From: Apteryx mantelli
Lineage: Eukaryota > Chordata > Aves > Apterygiformes > Apterygidae
Assembly: GCF_036417845.1 (NCBI RefSeq)
Contig: NC_089978.1
Span: forward strand, 142,408,288 to 142,472,287
Length of the DNA: 64,000 bases
Reading direction: 5' to 3'
Shown in pieces: positions 63,541 through 64,000 of the stretch (position 1 is its first letter; every line of letters begins with the position of its first letter). The notes under the pieces were generated by a model. It saw only the letters and a program-made list of their open reading frames with translations, did no database searches and had not been told where the DNA came from. Made by a program: the position numbers and the translations under genes.

Positions 63541-64000
63541 GCAAATGGACTGCATGATTAGACACATGCATTCAAAAGGCTCACCCCACCCCACAGGAAC
63601 TGGCTTCCGTTCAGCTGCAGCTGCTCTTTCTGCAAGGTACGGGGCTGCAAGCAGAGCAGCAGATGTGAGCCACCGCTCTCTCCGTCCCATGGGGCATGCT
63701 AGGCTGATGCAGGCACGCTACGAAGCCAGATCGCCCCTCTGACCTGGCCACCAGCTGACACTTCGCAGTCCTAAGCAGAAAATTGCTGTGGGCCTCAGCA
63801 CTGTGGCACGTAAGGATATCGTGGGCATTGCCTTACTCTTTCAATGCTGCCTCCAACATTGGTCACTCAGTGCTTTGAAGGAAAAAGCCATATCCAGGCA
63901 CTGTATAATCTGCTATTATTAGAAATGTATTCCTTTGAGATTTTAAATCTGAACTAGGCCTGTAGTAGAGAGCTTTTATACTGCAGGCAACCCATATAGT
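63541..64000. other. GC-richer end of window, no gene assigned
   Basis: From about 63590 to 63760 G+C rises with scattered CpG, but fewer than in the 10-kb island. A 65-codon plus-strand frame (63545-63742) has no domain. It may be the edge of something that continues beyond the window. Confidence 0.4.

Noticed and set aside
1..64000. A bacterial or phage-like gene cluster, CRISPR array or toxin system
   Set aside because: No long ORFs, operons, ribosome binding sites or regularly spaced repeats. The CR1 and SINE content shows vertebrate nuclear DNA.
1..64000. An endogenous retrovirus
   Set aside because: No paired LTRs, primer-binding site, or gag/pol/env-like frames. The only reverse-transcriptase traces are of CR1 type.

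Overview
The window looks like AT-rich, gene-poor nuclear DNA from a bird (a sauropsid at least). The main evidence is the interspersed repeats. Several are 5'-truncated CR1 LINE copies ending in the avian-type ATTCTGTG-like octamer (best seen near 27820-27845). One long minus-strand CR1 copy at 16146-17422 still carries recognisable reverse-transcriptase blocks. Very old amniote SINE relics of the MIR/CORE-SINE kind also occur. There is no operon-like layout, no Shine-Dalgarno spacing, no long ORF (the longest is 193 codons), no tRNA or rRNA gene that I can recognise, and no CRISPR array or phage module.

Layout. At 0.9-1.15 kb there is an old tandem duplication of about 115 bp. At 7.68-8.36 kb two nearly identical 52-bp arms face each other across 577 bp. 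At 10.04-10.29 kb a short CpG-rich island (about 21 CpG by hand count) stands out sharply. At 12.7-12.9 kb there is a good candidate for a 3'-terminal coding exon on the minus strand. The stretch 16.1-17.4 kb is CR1, 27.35-27.85 kb is a younger CR1 tail, 44.66-45.14 kb is an old CR1, and 62.40-62.54 kb is another CR1 tail. MIR-like SINE relics lie at 13.85-13.99, 43.19-43.40 and 51.48-51.62 kb. A duplicated tRNA-like SINE head lies at 41.46-41.68 kb. The rest is non-coding to my reading, with scattered microsatellites, homopolymers and a purine tract.

Genes. I recognise no protein family with confidence. Four minus-strand segments deserve testing as exons: 37491-37709 (ATG start, ends in a perfect GTAAGT donor in phase 0), 32050-32313 (signal-peptide-like start), 29513-29992 (159 open codons with three N-glycosylation sequons) and 12710-12916 (good acceptor in phase 0, stop codon, poly(A)-signal candidates downstream). 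They could belong to one minus-strand gene, to several, or to none. That link is inference.

I found no convincing previously undescribed biological system. The observations most worth checking are the CpG island, the minus-strand exon candidates and the 52-bp inverted repeat.
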